Numbered from the stretch's first letter, positions 23,258 to 32,575 are shown. The stretch is DNA of 46,596 nt from DASZTU01 sp035493835 (GCA_035493835.1 DATJHO010000118.1:1-46596), one strand, 5' to 3'. Notes: generated from the letters alone by a model not told the origin. Translations and numbers: made by a program.

Positions 23258-24322
23258 CTTTGCGACCACAAACGCCGCCGCGAGCACCTTGCGAAAAACC
23301 GTCGGCAACGCTTCGGCGTCGAGTTCGTGCGGATCAGCCCACCAGCCTTCGGCCAGGGCCGCGGGGTCAGGTGCCACCGCCGACCACACCTCGAGCTCCA
23401 GCCGGAAATGCGTGAACACGTGGAGGATTCCCCCGTGGTGCCGCCAGGCGGCAACGAACGGAAACGCCGGCTCGGCCGGGCCCGCAACCCACGCCGTGGT
23501 CGGCACCTCGGTCATCTGCGCCAGCAGGCCCTTTTCCCCGCGCTTCTGCAGGAAAACATCGCCATCGGCGTCGCGGATCACGAAGGCGTGGCCGCGGCGC
23601 GTCGGACGCTCGGCCTTTTCCGCTTTCACCGGAAAGGCGAGCGGCTCGCCGGAGGCCGTGCCCCGGCACCCCGGCTGCAATGGGCAAAGCATGCAAAGCG
23701 CAGCTTTTGGCGCGCAGATCGTCGCGCCCAGATCCATCAGCGCCTGGGCAAAGTCTCCGGCCCGCACCGGCACGGCCTCCTGGACGGCGGCGCGGATGGC
23801 CTCCTTCGCCTCCCGCGCCGGCACGTCCAGCGCCAAAAACCGCGCCAGCACGCGATCGACATTGCCGTCCACGACCGCCACGCGCTCGTCGAAGCCGATG
23901 GCCGCAATGGCGGCGGCCGTATAGGGCCCGACGCCCGGCAGCGTCAGCAATTCCGCGGCGGTTTTCGGGAACACCCCGCCCCGCCTTTCCACTACCGCCC
24001 GCGCGCAGGCATGCAGATTGCGGGCGCGGGCGTAATAGCCGAGCCCCGCCCACTCGACCAGCACCGCCTCGAGCGGTGCGGCGGCCAGCGCCTCCACCGT
24101 CGGCCAGAGTTCGGTGAAGCGGGCAAAATACGATTTTACCGTTGCAACCGTCGTCTGCTGCAGCATGACTTCGCTCAGCCAAACGCGGTAGGGGTCTGGG
24201 CGTACGTCGCCCCGCCGCTCGCCTGGCCCGATGCGCCACGGCAGCTCGCGGGCATGCCGGTCATACCAGGCCAGCACCGCCTCTGAATCAAGGGTCGCGA
24301 TCGGCTTCAACACGTCTTCCAT
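23243..24322 (-). CDS. mutY: A/G-specific adenine glycosylase
   Basis: A 359-residue DNA glycosylase removing adenine opposite 8-oxoguanine. Catalytic Glu51 in WLSEVMLQQT, helix-hairpin-helix LPGVGPYTAAAIAAI followed by Asp152 in AVVDGNVDRV, and the iron-sulfur cysteines 203, 210, 213 and 219 (C-x6-C-x2-C-x5-C) are all present. The C-terminal 120 residues form the NUDIX-like 8-oxoG recognition domain. ATG at 24322 is chosen; a TTG lies three codons upstream. Divergent from the DUF721 gene. Confidence 0.97.
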   Translation of the reverse strand: MEDVLKPIATLDSEAVLAWYDRHARELPWRIGPGERRGDVRPDPYRVWLSEVMLQQTTVATVKSYFARFTELWPTVEALAAAPLEAVLVEWAGLGYYARARNLHACARAVVERRGGVFPKTAAELLTLPGVGPYTAAAIAAIGFDERVAVVDGNVDRVLARFLALDVPAREAKEAIRAAVQEAVPVRAGDFAQALMDLGATICAPKAALCMLCPLQPGCRGTASGEPLAFPVKAEKAERPTRRGHAFVIRDADGDVFLQKRGEKGLLAQMTEVPTTAWVAGPAEPAFPFVAAWRHHGGILHVFTHFRLELEVWSAVAPDPAALAEGWWADPHELDAEALPTVFRKVLAAAFVVAKNPHP

Positions 24323-24367
24323 GGCGCGCAAAAGACCCTATGCTCTAAAGGCTGGCAAGAGACGGAA

Positions 24368-24883
24368 ATGGCCGAAAAACCCCAGGACAAAAAGCCCAAG
24401 GAATTCAAACGGCTCAACCGCACCGTCGGCGTCGGTGAGGCGATTTCCGGCGCGCTTGATCCAGCCTTGAAACGGCGCGGCTTCGCCAGCCGCGACATCA
24501 TCACCCATTGGCGGGCGATGGCGCCAAAACCCTATGACCAGGTGGCGATGCCCGATAAACTCGCCTGGCCCCGCGGCGAGCGCAGCGCGCAGGGCGCCAC
24601 GCTTTATTTGCGCTGCATCGCCGGCCACCAATTGGCGCTGGCGCACGAGGCGCCGCGGATCGCTGCGGCGGTCAACCGATATTTCGGCTATGTGCTGGTC
24701 GACCATGTCCGCCTGTCGGTAACTCCGTTCACGCCCGGTTCAGCGGAAAAGCGCCAAGTTGCCCCGACCGCCGATCCGGCCAGCCAAGCGCTGGTCGCCG
24801 AGGCCGTCGGCAAGGTCGAAGATGCAAGGCTCCGCGAGGCCTTGCGCGAATTGGGTCTTGGAATCGCGGCCAATCGTCGCTGA
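24368..24883 (+). CDS. DUF721 (DciA-like) protein
   Basis: A 171-residue DUF721 protein. The conserved part is about residues 18-110: VGEAISGALDPALKRRGFA, DIITHWRAMAP (the family's W-x-x-[IVA] motif), a strand GATLYLRCIAGHQLALAHEAPRI, split here after CIAGH, and AVNRYFGYVLVDHVRL. The DUF721/DciA family includes the helicase-loading protein DciA of bacteria lacking DnaC; the alphaproteobacterial members are related but whether this one loads DnaB is unproven. It is divergent from mutY and followed by dsbA-like and smc genes, a conserved neighbourhood in Hyphomicrobiales. Confidence 0.88.
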   Translation: MAEKPQDKKPKEFKRLNRTVGVGEAISGALDPALKRRGFASRDIITHWRAMAPKPYDQVAMPDKLAWPRGERSAQGATLYLRCIAGHQLALAHEAPRIAAAVNRYFGYVLVDHVRLSVTPFTPGSAEKRQVAPTADPASQALVAEAVGKVEDARLREALRELGLGIAANRR

Positions 24884-24982
24884 ATTGTTCACCGCCTGTT
24901 GATTGCGGTTGCAAATTCGGCCCCCTTGTCGCCACGTTGGGCGCATGTAACTAGTGCGGGCCCGCAGAAGGAGCTTCAGAAC

Positions 24983-25630
24983 GTGATCATTTCTCGCCGC
25001 CAGACCCTCATTCTTGCCGCTGCTGCCAGCGCGGCGAGTGTTGCCGGCCTTGGCACAGCGCGCGCCGACGACCCGGTGGTGACGATCGATCCGGCCAAGC
25101 TGATGGCGCCGGCCGGCCTGCCCGACCACGTGCTCGGCAACAAAGCTTCCAAGGTCACCGTCATCGAATATGGTTCGGCCACGTGCCCCCATTGCGGCCG
25201 CTTCCATCACGATGTTTATCCGCTGCTGAAGTCGAAATATATCGACAACGGCAAGATCCAGTTCATCTTCCGCCCGTTCGCGCTGAACGTCTTTGACGTC
25301 GTCGTGTTCATGCTGGCCGAAATCGCCGGGCCCGACCACTTCTACAACGTGATCGACACGTTCTATGACAACCAGGACAAGTGGGTGTCGTCCGACAAGC
25401 CCAAGGATGCCATCGAAGCGATTGCCCTGCAGCTCGGCTTTACTGCGGACAGCTTCAACCAGGCCTTGACGAATCAGGAGATCCCGAAGGAAATCCAGGC
25501 TGCTAGGGACCAGGCCGTTAACGATTTCCAGGTGTCGGGCACACCGACCTTCTTTATCAATGGCAAGCAGTTCGTCGGGGAACAGACCATTGATCAGCTT
25601 ACCGCGGCGATCGACCCGCTTCTGGCCTAA
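24983..25630 (+). CDS. Periplasmic DsbA-family thiol:disulfide oxidoreductase
   Basis: A 215-residue exported thioredoxin-fold protein of the DsbA/BdbD type. Signal peptide residues 1-29 begin MIISRRQTLILAAAA, with a twin-arginine-like SRRQTLI; the active site is ATCPHCGRF with Cys68 and Cys71; the cis-Pro loop is SGTPTFFING. It oxidises or isomerises cysteines of exported proteins. GTG at 24983 is the start because AAGGAG lies ten bases before it; longer frames would bury the signal. It is 24 bases upstream of smc, so the two probably share a transcript. Confidence 0.93.
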   Translation: MIISRRQTLILAAAASAASVAGLGTARADDPVVTIDPAKLMAPAGLPDHVLGNKASKVTVIEYGSATCPHCGRFHHDVYPLLKSKYIDNGKIQFIFRPFALNVFDVVVFMLAEIAGPDHFYNVIDTFYDNQDKWVSSDKPKDAIEAIALQLGFTADSFNQALTNQEIPKEIQAARDQAVNDFQVSGTPTFFINGKQFVGEQTIDQLTAAIDPLLA

Positions 25631-25654
25631 GCCTCTCCTCCGGGGAGGCGCCCG

Positions 25655-28600
25655 GTGAAATTCTCACGCCTTAAACTCCACGGTTTCAAATCGTTTTCCG
25701 ACCAGACCGAGCTCCACCTGGAGCCCGGTCTTTCGGGCGTCGTCGGCCCCAATGGCTGCGGCAAGTCCAATCTCGTCGAAGCGCTGCGCTGGGTGATGGG
25801 CGAAAGCTCGTACAAGGCGATGCGCGCCGCCGGCATGGATGACGTGATCTTTTCGGGTTCGGCCAACCGGCCGTCCCGCAACACGGCCGAAGTTACCCTG
25901 GTGCTCGACAATGCCGACCGCACCGCCCCGGCCGTCCTCAACAATGCCGACGTCCTCGAAGTCACCCGCCGCATCGAGCGAGAGGCGGGCTCGGTCTATC
26001 GCGTCAACGGCCGTGAGGTCCGCGCGCGTGATGTGCAATTGCTATTCGCCGACGCCTCGACCGGGGCCCATTCCCCTGCCCTTGTCCGGCAGGGGCAGAT
26101 CGGGGAGCTGATCGCGGCGAAGCCGACCGCGCGGCGGGCCCTGCTCGAAGAGGCTGCGGGCATCTCCGGCCTTCATTCGCGGCGGCACGAGGCGGAACTT
26201 CGGCTCAAGGGCGCCGAGCAGAATCTTGCGCGCGTGGACGACGTCATCGCGCAGGTCGAATCCCAGCTCGAAACGCTGAAGCGGCAGGCGCGGCTGGCGG
26301 TGCGCTATCGCAGCCTCTCGGGGGAAATTCGCAAGGCGGAAGCCACGCTCTTCCACCTGCGCTGGGTTGCGGCCCGGGTGGCGGAAAAGGAAGCGGAGGC
26401 CATACAGGGGCGCCTCATCACCGCCCTCGCCGATGCCCAGCACGCCGCGCTCAAGGCCGACAAACAGGCCGAAGACGCCGAGGCATCGCTCGCCGCGCCA
26501 CGGGATCGCGAAGCGCGGTTCGGGGCGGCCCTGCAGCGCCTCACGATCCTCGCCGAGCAAATGGCCGAGGAGAACAAACGGGCCGAGGCCCGGCGGGCGG
26601 AACTGATCCAGCGTCAGACGCAATTGGCCGCCGATACGAAACGCGAGCAGGCGCTGGCGACGGAGAGCGGCGAGGCCCTTTCGGCCATGGCCGCCGAAAA
26701 GACCCGGCTCGAAGCCGAAGCGGCCAATGACCAGCAGGCGTTCGAGGCCGCCCGGCAGGCGGCGAACGACGCCACGGCGCTCGTCCGGCAAGCCGAAACC
26801 GAAATGCAGGCCGCCAATGAGGCGCTGGCCCAGTTGCGCGCCCGCCGGGCGCAGGCACAGCGCAACGCCACCGATGCAGCCGCCCGCGTAACCCGGCTGG
26901 CGCAACAGGTCGCCGAGGTGGTCCGCGAAGCCGAGGCATTAAACCAAACCCTCGATGCCGACGAAGCGCTGGCGGCCAAGCGGGAGGCGCTGGAAGCGGC
27001 CCAGGAAGTGGCCGAAGCGGCTGAGCAGGCGGCAATCATTGCCGAAGAGGCGACGCGCCGGACCGAGGAGGAGCTGGAAAAGGCGCGCCCGGCCCTGCAG
27101 GTGATCGATAGCGGGCTCGGCCGCCTCGAGACCGAAGCCGCAACGCTGTCTCGCATCCTGAGCAAGGGCGGGGCCAGCAAATGGCCGGCAATCGTTGATT
27201 CGCTAAAAGTAACTCCCGGCTACGAGACCGCACTGGGCGCGGCGCTTGGCGATGATCTCGACGCGTCCGCCGATGCCGGCGCGCCGATCCGCTGGCTGGG
27301 GCCATTCGATGGCGCGGCCGATCCGCTCCTGCCCGAAGGCGTGGTGCCACTCTCGCGCTTCGTTGCGGGCAGCGATCTGCTCAAGCGGCGACTCGACCAG
27401 ATCGGGTTGGTGGAAGCGGCCGATGGCAACCGGCTGGCTCCGACGCTCAAGGCCGGACAGGCGCTCGTCACCAAGGCAGGCGACACCTGGCGCTGGGATG
27501 GCCTTTTTTCCACCGCCGACGCGCCGAGCGCTGCCGCCGAGCGGCTGGCGCAGAAGAATCGGCTGGCCGAACTCGATGCCGAAATCCAGGAAAAGCGGCG
27601 CGAGCGAGCCAGTTTCAAACTGGCGCTGGACGAAGCAGCAATTGCTCTGGAAACGGCCCGGCGCATCGAGCGCGAAAGGCGCGACGCCTGGCGCAACGCG
27701 CAGAGGGCGATCAGCACGGCGCAGGCCGAGGTCGACCGGGCGCAGAAGGCGATCGGCGAATTGGTCTCGCGGCGCAGCGCCGTCGAGGAAGCCCGCACCC
27801 GCCTCAATGCCAGCCTGGCCGAAGCCGAGGTGGGCAAGGCGGAGGCCGAAAAGGCACTGGCTGAGGCCGGGGATGACGCGGCAGCGGCCGCGACGCTGAG
27901 CCAGCGCCAGAACGCACTCACAACAGCCCGTGAAAAGGCCGAGCAGGGCCGGCTGAGGCTCAACACGTTCGAAACGGCGGCGCGCATGCGCGCCGGCCGG
28001 CTCACGCAAATCGCCCAGGAAATGGCGAACTGGCAGCGCCGGCAGGAAAGCGCCGCGGCGCAGCTCAAAACCCTTGCCGAGCGCGCCGCGGAAATCACCG
28101 CGCAACTGGCCTCGTTTGAAGCCGCGCCCGAACAGTTGGCCGCCCGCCGCGAAGCGCTCGAGGAACAGATCGAGGCGGCGCGCGCCGACCACAAGGCCGC
28201 TGCCGATGCGCTCGCCGCGGCGCAGAATCAGCACCGGGAAACCGATCGGGCCGCACGTGCGGCGGCCGAGGGCCTGTCGAAAGCCCGCGAAGAACTGGCG
28301 CGGGTCGAGGAGCGGATCAAGGGCCTGATCGCCCAGCGGATGCAGATCGAGCGGCAGGTGGTGGAAAGCCTCGGCATCGAGGCCGACCACACCGCCGCCG
28401 AAGCCGGCATCCGCCCCCAGGACGCCCTCCCCGCCGAGCGCCCGACCGAAGACAAGCTCGACCGGCTCCGTTCCGAGCGCGAGCGGCTGGGCGGGGTCAA
28501 TCTCGGCGCCGAGCGCGAGGCCGAAGAGGTGCGCGAAAAGCTCGATACCATGACCAAGGACCGCGACGACCTGATCGCCGCCATCGCCAAGCTCCGGGCC

Positions 28601-29113
28601 GGCATCCAGAGCCTCAACCGCGAGGGCCGCATCCGGCTTTCCGAGGCCTTCGAAAAGGTCAACGGGTACTTCCAGGAGCTTTTCACCTCGCTGTTCGGCG
28701 GCGGCACGGCCGAACTGCAATTCGTCGAAAGCGACGATCCGCTCGAAGCCGGGCTCGAAATCATCGCCCGGCCGCCGGGCAAGAAGCCGACGACGATGAC
28801 GTTGCTCTCGGGCGGCGAGCAGGCGCTGACGGCAATGAGCCTGATTTTTGCAGTCTTTCTCACCAACCCGGCGCCGATCTGCGTCCTCGACGAGGTCGAC
28901 GCGCCGCTCGACGACCATAATGTCGAGCGCTTCTGCAATCTGCTCGACAGCATGCGGCAGCGCACCGAGACGCGCTTCATGGTCATCACCCACAACCCGA
29001 TCACCATGAGCCGGATGGATCGGCTGTTCGGCGTCACCATGCAGGAGCGCGGCGTCAGCCAGCTGGTCTCGGTGGATCTGGTGACGGCAGAATCTTTTCG
29101 AGAGGCGGTCTAA
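25655..29113 (+). CDS. smc: Chromosome segregation protein SMC
   Basis: A 1152-residue SMC ATPase, the core of the condensin-like complex that compacts and segregates the chromosome, normally with ScpA/ScpB. N-terminal Walker A GPNGCGKS at 31-38 within VGPNGCGKSNLVEALRW; two very long Ala/Glu/Arg-rich coiled coils (about 170-480 and 650-940); a hinge region around 490-640 (KVTPGYETALGAALGDDLDA); and C-terminal signature LSGGEQ at 1051-1056 with Walker B ICVLDEVDAPLDD. Length is usual. Start is a GTG with GGGGAGG upstream. The hinge is of the alphaproteobacterial type, shorter in glycine motifs than that of Bacillus. Confidence 0.98.
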   Translation: MKFSRLKLHGFKSFSDQTELHLEPGLSGVVGPNGCGKSNLVEALRWVMGESSYKAMRAAGMDDVIFSGSANRPSRNTAEVTLVLDNADRTAPAVLNNADVLEVTRRIEREAGSVYRVNGREVRARDVQLLFADASTGAHSPALVRQGQIGELIAAKPTARRALLEEAAGISGLHSRRHEAELRLKGAEQNLARVDDVIAQVESQLETLKRQARLAVRYRSLSGEIRKAEATLFHLRWVAARVAEKEAEAIQGRLITALADAQHAALKADKQAEDAEASLAAPRDREARFGAALQRLTILAEQMAEENKRAEARRAELIQRQTQLAADTKREQALATESGEALSAMAAEKTRLEAEAANDQQAFEAARQAANDATALVRQAETEMQAANEALAQLRARRAQAQRNATDAAARVTRLAQQVAEVVREAEALNQTLDADEALAAKREALEAAQEVAEAAEQAAIIAEEATRRTEEELEKARPALQVIDSGLGRLETEAATLSRILSKGGASKWPAIVDSLKVTPGYETALGAALGDDLDASADAGAPIRWLGPFDGAADPLLPEGVVPLSRFVAGSDLLKRRLDQIGLVEAADGNRLAPTLKAGQALVTKAGDTWRWDGLFSTADAPSAAAERLAQKNRLAELDAEIQEKRRERASFKLALDEAAIALETARRIERERRDAWRNAQRAISTAQAEVDRAQKAIGELVSRRSAVEEARTRLNASLAEAEVGKAEAEKALAEAGDDAAAAATLSQRQNALTTAREKAEQGRLRLNTFETAARMRAGRLTQIAQEMANWQRRQESAAAQLKTLAERAAEITAQLASFEAAPEQLAARREALEEQIEAARADHKAAADALAAAQNQHRETDRAARAAAEGLSKAREELARVEERIKGLIAQRMQIERQVVESLGIEADHTAAEAGIRPQDALPAERPTEDKLDRLRSERERLGGVNLGAEREAEEVREKLDTMTKDRDDLIAAIAKLRAGIQSLNREGRIRLSEAFEKVNGYFQELFTSLFGGGTAELQFVESDDPLEAGLEIIARPPGKKPTTMTLLSGGEQALTAMSLIFAVFLTNPAPICVLDEVDAPLDDHNVERFCNLLDSMRQRTETRFMVITHNPITMSRMDRLFGVTMQERGVSQLVSVDLVTAESFREAV

Positions 29114-29216
29114 GCCGGCGGGTCCGTTCACGAAATCGCGCGCGAGCCCGCGGCGAGTCTCGCTCCGGCACCGAATGTTCTTTGTATATCAAATACTTGC
29201 GGATACCTGCGTCGTC

Positions 29217-29245
29217 TTGACACGGTGGCGGTCGATCAATATGGT
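29217..29245 (+). promoter_or_regulatory. Promoter of the F0 ATP synthase operon
   Basis: TTGACA (29217-29222), 17-base spacer, TATGGT (29240-29245), about 60 bases before atpI. It is the best consensus promoter in the window and stands in the 190-base gap between smc and atpI. Confidence 0.7.
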
Positions 29246-29304
29246 GCGGCCGACTTCGAGGATGTCCTCAACATATCGGCGTAACGGGCCAAGGGGCAGG
29301 CGTG

Positions 29305-29691
29305 ATGGCAAATCCGCGTGACACCAAGAGTCCGGAGGGCGGTGACGGCGACAGGTCGGCAACGGGCGACCTGGCTGCGCGTATCGCTCGTGCGAAAGCT
29401 GCGCGTCCGCAGCCCATCGCGCAGCCGGTAGATGTGGGGCCTGGAGTTTCGGCGGCGAATCGGGCTTTTCGGCTCGCCTCCGAATTCGTGGCGGCGATCA
29501 TCGTCGGCGCGGGGATCGGCTACGGGATCGACGCGCTGTTCGGCACGCGGCCCTGGGCGATGGTGATCCTGCTGCTGCTGGGGTTTGCCGCCGGTGTAGT
29601 GAATGTGGTGCGCTCGTCGGCGGAATTGAACGCTGCCACGGCCGTGCCGCCTGATACGCCGGCCGCGCCGGATGATGACGACGACGATTAG
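29305..29691 (+). CDS. atpI: ATP synthase assembly protein AtpI
   Basis: A 128-residue small membrane protein. A soluble N-terminus of about 50 residues precedes two hydrophobic segments (about 54-75, LASEFVAAIIVGAGIGYGID, and 82-103) and an Asp-rich tail ending in seven acidic residues. AtpI helps assembly of the c-ring and is encoded first in many F0 operons. GTG at 29302 and ATG at 29305 are both possible; ATG is used. The gene opens the operon atpI-atpB-atpE-atpF'-atpF. Confidence 0.92.
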   Translation: MANPRDTKSPEGGDGDRSATGDLAARIARAKAARPQPIAQPVDVGPGVSAANRAFRLASEFVAAIIVGAGIGYGIDALFGTRPWAMVILLLLGFAAGVVNVVRSSAELNAATAVPPDTPAAPDDDDDD

Positions 29692-29769
29692 GGGTGGTTG
29701 CGCGTTCAAACCGGAAGAGTGGAGCCCACCTTCCTTGACGTGCTCGTAGCAAAGGAATGGGGCTTTAGA

Positions 29770-30531
29770 TTGGCCGAGAAACCGATTGAACCAATCCATC
29801 AGTTCCAGATCCATGACTATTTTCCGCTCGGCAAAATCGGCGGGGTTCACTTTGCCTTCACAAATTCTGCTCTGTTAATGGTCATCACCGTGCTGGTGGT
29901 GTCTTTCGTGCTGCTGGCGCCCACCGGCGCCCGGCGCCTGGTGCCGACACGCGGCCAGCTCGTTGCCGAGCAGCTTTTCGGCTTCGTGTCCAATATGGTC
30001 GAATCGACCGCCGGGCACGACGCGATGAAGTTCTTCCCCCTGGTGTTCACGCTCTTCACCTTCATCCTGGCGTCGAACTGGCTGGGCATGCTGCCCTATT
30101 CCTTCACGGTGTCGAGCCATCTGATCGTCACGGCGTGCCTGGCGGTCCTGGTGTTCCTCACCGTCATTATCTACGGCTTTGCCCGCAACGGGTTGAAGTT
30201 CTTCAAGCTTTTCGTGCCTTCGGGCATTCCATGGTTCATCATCTGGCTGGTGGTTCCGATCGAGATCATCTCGTTCCTCAGCCGTCCGGTGAGCCACAGC
30301 CTCCGTCTCTGGGGCAACATGCTGGCCGGTCACATCGTCTTGAAAGTGTTCGGCGGCATGGTCGTTGGCCTCGCCTCGATCGGAGCGCTCGGTGCGATTG
30401 CCGCCGTGCTGCCGCTCGGCATGGCCGTGGCCCTGACCGGCCTTGAAATCCTCGTGGGTGGTTTGCAGGCGTTCGTGTTCGCCGTGCTGACCTGCGTCTA
30501 TCTCCACGATGCCATCCACCCCGGCCACTGA
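29770..30531 (+). CDS. atpB: ATP synthase F0 subunit a
   Basis: Subunit a (about 253 residues), which forms the two proton half-channels against the c-ring. It has five to six hydrophobic segments, the conserved SHSLRLWGNMLAGH with the essential Arg at about 179, and GLEILVGGLQAFVFAVLTCVY, split here after LVGG. The start is uncertain: the TTG at 29770 (followed by AEKPIEPIHQF) gives the usual N-terminus and length, but the frame is open to 29698 with no ATG at all. Confidence 0.94.
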   Translation: MAEKPIEPIHQFQIHDYFPLGKIGGVHFAFTNSALLMVITVLVVSFVLLAPTGARRLVPTRGQLVAEQLFGFVSNMVESTAGHDAMKFFPLVFTLFTFILASNWLGMLPYSFTVSSHLIVTACLAVLVFLTVIIYGFARNGLKFFKLFVPSGIPWFIIWLVVPIEIISFLSRPVSHSLRLWGNMLAGHIVLKVFGGMVVGLASIGALGAIAAVLPLGMAVALTGLEILVGGLQAFVFAVLTCVYLHDAIHPGH

Positions 30532-30581
30532 CGGCCTGGCTTTCGCAACCTCAAAAAAATCCGAATCCCAAGGAGAGACTA

Positions 30582-30809
30582 ATGGAACCAGCAGCAGCTA
30601 AACTGATCGGTGCGGGCATTGCTTGCATCGGCATGGGCGGCGCCGGCGTCGGCGTGGGCGTGATCTTCGGCAACTACTTGTCGGGCGCGCTCCGGAACCC
30701 GGCTGCGGCCGCGAGCCAGTTTTCGAACCTGATCTTCGGCTTCGCCGTGACCGAAGCCCTGGGCATTTTCTCGCTCGTTATCGCCTTCCTGCTGCTGTAC
30801 GCAGTCTGA
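30582..30809 (+). CDS. atpE: ATP synthase F0 subunit c
   Basis: A 75-residue hairpin of two helices that builds the rotating c-ring. Helix 1 has the glycine-rich GGAGVGVGVIFG, the polar loop is ALRNPAAA, and helix 2 has the proton-carrying Glu58 in GFAVTEALGIFSLV. AAGGAGAG gives a strong ribosome site, consistent with the high copy number of c. Confidence 0.98.
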   Translation: MEPAAAKLIGAGIACIGMGGAGVGVGVIFGNYLSGALRNPAAAASQFSNLIFGFAVTEALGIFSLVIAFLLLYAV

Positions 30810-30887
30810 TTTAGGCAAAGACCTTTCCCCAAGACGGCTCCGGGCATCTGAGGCCCGGGGCATGGCGCATTGGACTGGATCAGGAAG

Positions 30888-31556
30888 ATGGCGGGTCAGA
30901 CGACCGACATTATGCTCGTTGCGCAGGCAGCCACACCGGCTCCCGCGACCTCCGCGGCTTCGGGGGCGGCTGCCGCTGCCGGAGAGGCCGCAAGCACCGC
31001 CGCACAAGCGGGTGCCGCAGCCGGCGCGGCCGAACTGCACGCGACCCAGGGTGCCGTGGAGGCCCCCGTTGGCTTTCCGCCCTTCGATACGGCGACTTTC
31101 GGGTCGCAAATCCTGTGGCTCGTCATCTGTTTCGGCGCCCTCTACTGGATCATTTCGCGGGTCGCGATCCCCCGCATCGGCGGCATCGTGACCAAGCGCA
31201 AGGAAACGATCGACGGCGACCTCGCCGAAGCCGACCGGCTCCGCAAGGAAACCGACCGGGCGCTGGCCGATTACGAAGCGGCCCTCGCCGCGGCCCGCTC
31301 CAAGGCGCATTCAATCGCCGAGGAAACGCGCACCAAGGCCAAGGCCGAACTGGATCGCAAGAAGGCATCCGTCGAAACGGATCTGGCCGGCAAGGTGAGC
31401 GCCGCCGAGGCTTCGATCCAGAAGGCCAAGGAATCGGCCCTCACCCACGTGGACGAAATCGCAGCCGACACCACGGTCGAGCTCGTCTCCCGCCTTACCG
31501 GCACCGTCTCGCCCGATGAGGCACGGGCCGCGGTCGCCAGCCTGGTGAAGGGGTAA
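30888..31556 (+). CDS. atpG: ATP synthase F0 subunit b-prime
   Basis: The b' subunit (222 residues), partner of b in the heterodimeric peripheral stalk of alphaproteobacterial ATP synthases. A long Ala/Pro-rich N-terminal segment (about residues 12-55) precedes the hallmark FPPFDTATFGSQILWLVICFG transmembrane part, shortened here to PPFDTATFGSQILWL, and then about 125 residues of charged coiled coil. The ATG at 30888 is used; an in-frame TTG lies six codons earlier. It is followed after three bases by atpF. Confidence 0.93.
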   Translation: MAGQTTDIMLVAQAATPAPATSAASGAAAAAGEAASTAAQAGAAAGAAELHATQGAVEAPVGFPPFDTATFGSQILWLVICFGALYWIISRVAIPRIGGIVTKRKETIDGDLAEADRLRKETDRALADYEAALAAARSKAHSIAEETRTKAKAELDRKKASVETDLAGKVSAAEASIQKAKESALTHVDEIAADTTVELVSRLTGTVSPDEARAAVASLVKG

Positions 31557-31559
31557 GCC

Positions 31560-32042
31560 ATGGAATTCGATGCAGAATTTTGGGCCATCGTCGCCCTGGT
31601 CATCTTCATCGGCGTGGTGCTCTATCTCCGCGTCCCCCGGATGCTGAACAATTCGCTCGACGAGCAGATCCGGAAAATCCAGGCCGAACTCGACGAGGCT
31701 GCGCGGCTCCGTAGCGAGGCCAAGGCACTGCTCGACAGCTATGCCAGCAAGCGCCAGCAGGCCGAGGAAGAAGCCGAGCATATCGTGACCGCCGCCCGCG
31801 ACGAAGCCGACCGGCTCGCCAAGGAAGCAGCCAGCGCGCTCGAAGCGCTGATCGCGCGCCGGACCAAGGCCGTGGAAGAAAAGATCGCCCAGGCCGAACA
31901 GCAGGCCGTCGCCGAAGTCCGCGGCCGCTCCGCCGACGTCGCCGTCGAAGCCGCCCGCGTGCTGCTGACCAAGCAGATGGCGCAAAAGGGCGAGGGCCTG
32001 GTGTCGCAGGCAATCGAGGACGTTGCCGCCAAGCTCAATTGA
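31560..32042 (+). CDS. atpF: ATP synthase F0 subunit b
   Basis: A 160-residue b subunit: one N-terminal membrane helix (EFWAIVALVIFIGVVLYL) and a long charged coiled coil, ending with LTKQMAQKGEGLVSQAIEDV. With b' it forms the stator linking F0 to F1. It is the last gene of the operon, three bases behind atpF', and a strong terminator follows 28 bases later. The F1 genes are not in this window, as usual in alphaproteobacteria. Confidence 0.95.
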   Translation: MEFDAEFWAIVALVIFIGVVLYLRVPRMLNNSLDEQIRKIQAELDEAARLRSEAKALLDSYASKRQQAEEEAEHIVTAARDEADRLAKEAASALEALIARRTKAVEEKIAQAEQQAVAEVRGRSADVAVEAARVLLTKQMAQKGEGLVSQAIEDVAAKLN

Positions 32043-32069
32043 GTTTTTGGCCAGATCAGAATTTGAAAG

Positions 32070-32099
32070 AGCGGGCCGCGAGGTTCGCTTTTTTCTTTT
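32070..32099 (+). terminator. Rho-independent terminator of the atp operon
   Basis: AGCGGGCC pairs with GGTTCGCT (two G-U pairs) around a GCGA tetraloop, followed by TTTTTCTTTT. It lies 28 bases after the atpF stop. Confidence 0.85.
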
Positions 32100-32201
32100 G
32101 CCAATAACACGCCGAATCCTGTGCTTTGACCCGGATCGATCTGCAGGATTCGCCGCCAAGGCGGCACTTTCCACCCGCTGGTGCCACCCAGCGCGTGCTG
32201 C

Positions 32202-32226
32202 CCATCCTTCGACAAGCTCAGGATGA
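32202..32226. repeat. Short dispersed repeat, family D, copy 1
   Basis: CCATCCTTCGACAAGCTCAG plus GATGA; second copy at 32513-32538 differs at one base. The inner CTTCGACAAGCTCAGG motif is a common intergenic repeat in alphaproteobacteria and gammaproteobacteria. Noncoding. Confidence 0.75.
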
Positions 32227-32512
32227 AGTGGTGGTGTGTGGACTCAGGGCGTGGTGGTGGCGATGCGGGCTGGCCCTCTTCTGCTCCGCCACGGCTCCGA
32301 TGGTGCCCTCTCCCCTCAGGGGAAAGGGTCCCGAGCGAAGCGGAGGGCGGGTGAGGGCTGCAGCCTCACCGTACCTCTCCGTACACGGTTTCACCCCTCA
32401 CGCTGGCCCTCTCCCCCAAGGTGAGAGGGGACAAAGGGGCGCCTCCATGCCACACGGGCAAACCTTTGCGCCCTCATGGTGTCGAACCCAGAGGGCGGCA
32501 CGGCGCTTGCAG

Positions 32513-32538
32513 CCCATCCTTCGACAGGCTCAGGATGA
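32513..32538. repeat. Short dispersed repeat, family D, copy 2
   Basis: CCATCCTTCGACAGGCTCAG plus GATGA, in direct orientation relative to the copy at 32202, about 310 bases apart. Confidence 0.75.
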
Positions 32539-32575
32539 GGTTGGCGGCTGGGGGGAGGGCTGTCGGGCTCGCCCC

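Larger units (their letters stand above)
32043..32575. other. 533-base intergenic stretch made largely of repeats
   Basis: No gene is supported. It holds the atp terminator (32070-32099), two copies of CCATCCTTCGACAAGCTCAG followed by GATGA (32202-32226, and 32513-32538 with one change), and family C-like GC-rich hairpin pieces at about 32306-32430 (CTCTCCCCTCAGGGGAAAGG; GGTGAGGGC; CTCTCCCCCAAGGTGAGAGG). The next gene, gcvPB, ends at 32576 on the other strand. Confidence 0.7.

Noticed and set aside
24887..24901. Possible second SOS box before the dsbA-like gene
   Set aside because: GTTC-N7-GTTG has one mismatch in a fixed position and lies at the end of the DUF721 gene, with no promoter alignment.
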